Part shown: piece by piece, positions 44,877 through 45,570 of the stretch
Numbering within the stretch: the stretch's first letter is position 1
Layout of the letters: every line of letters begins with the position of its first letter
Assembly: GCA_016744995.1 (NCBI GenBank)
Contig: JADGDG010000029.1
Location: 1 to 45,570 of the forward strand
Length of the DNA: 45,570 bases
From: Gammaproteobacteria bacterium
Lineage (GTDB): Bacteria; Pseudomonadota; Gammaproteobacteria; GRL18
Reading direction: 5' to 3'
Notes under the pieces: generated by a model
What the model saw: the letters and a program-made list of their open reading frames with translations, nothing else
Databases searched by the model: none
Told to the model about the DNA's origin: nothing
Translations under genes and position numbers: made by a program

Positions 44877-45455
44877 ATGTACTGGATATTATCCAATGAA
44901 TTAGTTGATGAAGACAACGATGCTGATTTGTCAGGTGAAGCTAATTTTGAACTGGGCGATACTATTTCTTTTAAGAGGGGAGTGACGGTTTCTGATCTTT
45001 TAATTTCAAAAATAACATTAATTTTAAGCAATGATAGCTATATAGGTCGAATGACTGATCATCTCAGTATTACAGAGCTTTATGGCTTTGTGTTTTCTGA
45101 AAAACTTCGTGGGCTTTTGCAAGGCCTGAGCGTAGATAATATTCAGTATTTTGATCTTGATATCGTTAATAAAAAAAATGGAATTAGTTATACAGACTAT
45201 AAAATTGGAAATATTGTGGGGTTAGTTGATTGCATAAATAAAGATTTATCAGATGTGGAATATTTTAATGATGGAGGTATAGAATTTATTGATAAGCTTG
45301 TATTAGATGAAACTAAAATCCCATCAGAATTAAAAAAATTTCGTTTACTTAATAGAACGACTCTTACTTTTGTGCATCAAAGTATCAAAGATGCTATTAA
45401 TGAATCGGACATTACAGGCTGTTTGTTCTACAAGCCTGAAGAATATCAAGTATGA
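44877..45455 (+). CDS. Imm11/DUF1629-like immunity protein (orphan)
   Basis: ATG 44877 is chosen because AAAGGAGAGA lies just upstream; ATG 44841 would overlap the toxin scrap. The ~192-aa product has the order I recall for Imm11/DUF1629 proteins: FVFSEKLRGLLQGL, YKIGNIVGLVDCI, the strand IEFIDKLVLDE, FRLLNRTTLTFVHQSI and a final DITGCLFYK. Such proteins guard against nuclease-type polymorphic toxins. It is the second immunity gene after vgrG and has no intact toxin of its own. Confidence 0.6.
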   Translation: MYWILSNELVDEDNDADLSGEANFELGDTISFKRGVTVSDLLISKITLILSNDSYIGRMTDHLSITELYGFVFSEKLRGLLQGLSVDNIQYFDLDIVNKKNGISYTDYKIGNIVGLVDCINKDLSDVEYFNDGGIEFIDKLVLDETKIPSELKKFRLLNRTTLTFVHQSIKDAINESDITGCLFYKPEEYQV

Positions 45456-45503
45456 AACATATCTATTACAACTGAGTGATCCCCACGAATATTTTAAACA
45501 AGA

Positions 45504-45570
45504 TCATGAATATTCTTTGTAAATTTTGATATCTGCCCAAAAATCATTAGGAGTTCCTTCTTTTTTATTT
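45504..45570 (-). CDS. Possible 3' end of a minus-strand gene (partial)
   Basis: On the minus strand the frame is open from the window edge to TGA at 45506-45504, reading NKKEGTPNDFWADIKIYKEY. Only ~21 codons are visible, so this could be chance. Confidence 0.2.
   Translation of the reverse strand, partial: NKKEGTPNDFWADIKIYKEYS

Overview
The window looks like an AT-rich gammaproteobacterial chromosome (inference from RluA, the VgrG spike, the Znu-type transporter and the many PAS/GGDEF/EAL proteins). The respiratory cluster in the middle, built on c-type cytochromes and a cytochrome bd-like membrane subunit, suggests a chemolithotroph or a metabolically flexible respirer. I could not run any search, so family names come from motifs and remembered family patterns. 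No tRNA, rRNA or CRISPR array was seen.

Layout. (1) 1-7261: the decaying 3' end of a contact-dependent-inhibition (CdiA-like) locus. It holds about six tandem toxin/immunity modules. Most begin with a degraded copy of the same pretoxin DNA and end in a different nuclease-like or ADP-ribosyltransferase-like tail followed by a small immunity-type gene. One copy is cut by a 194-bp MITE-like element, and a transposase remnant (7269-7601) follows. (2) 7998-9807: housekeeping genes (a MYG1-family protein, a small conserved protein, rluA). (3) 9854-10138 and 34054-34336: two inverted copies of a ~285-bp structured repeat, so they flank everything between them. (4) 10325-16093, minus strand: a respiratory complex made of a triheme cytochrome with an ethylbenzene-dehydrogenase-type haem domain, a diheme cytochrome c, a CydA-like membrane subunit and two tiny membrane proteins. 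(5) 16528-29945, plus strand, divergent from (4): HEAT-repeat protein, periplasmic cupredoxin-like protein, 40-aa membrane peptide, universal-stress protein with PCP_red-like repeats, radical SAM enzyme with a PCP_red tail, protoporphyrinogen-oxidase-like flavoprotein, membrane protein, sensor kinase, sigma-54 response regulator and SCO1/SenC copper chaperone. (6) 29929-33851, minus strand: two c-di-GMP enzymes. (7) 34412-37855, minus strand: zinc/metal uptake (ZnuB-like, ZnuA-like, outer-membrane porin, small His-containing protein). (8) 38194-40464: PAS-GAF-GGDEF-EAL protein. (9) 40700-45455: a T6SS VgrG with a C-terminal toxin, its putative immunity gene, and a second orphan immunity gene behind a toxin scrap.

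How it works together. Regions 4 and 5 read as one system: an unusual bd-like oxidase or reductase plus the functions needed to build it (porphyrin/haem chemistry by radical SAM and PPO-like enzymes, copper delivery by SCO and the cupredoxin) and to control it (sensor kinase and NtrC-type activator). The shared intergenic region carries two divergent sigma-54-like promoters and two near-identical palindromes that could bind that activator. This is the best candidate for an undescribed system. The second theme is toxin turnover: both the CdiA-like and VgrG loci keep immunity genes behind broken toxin tails.
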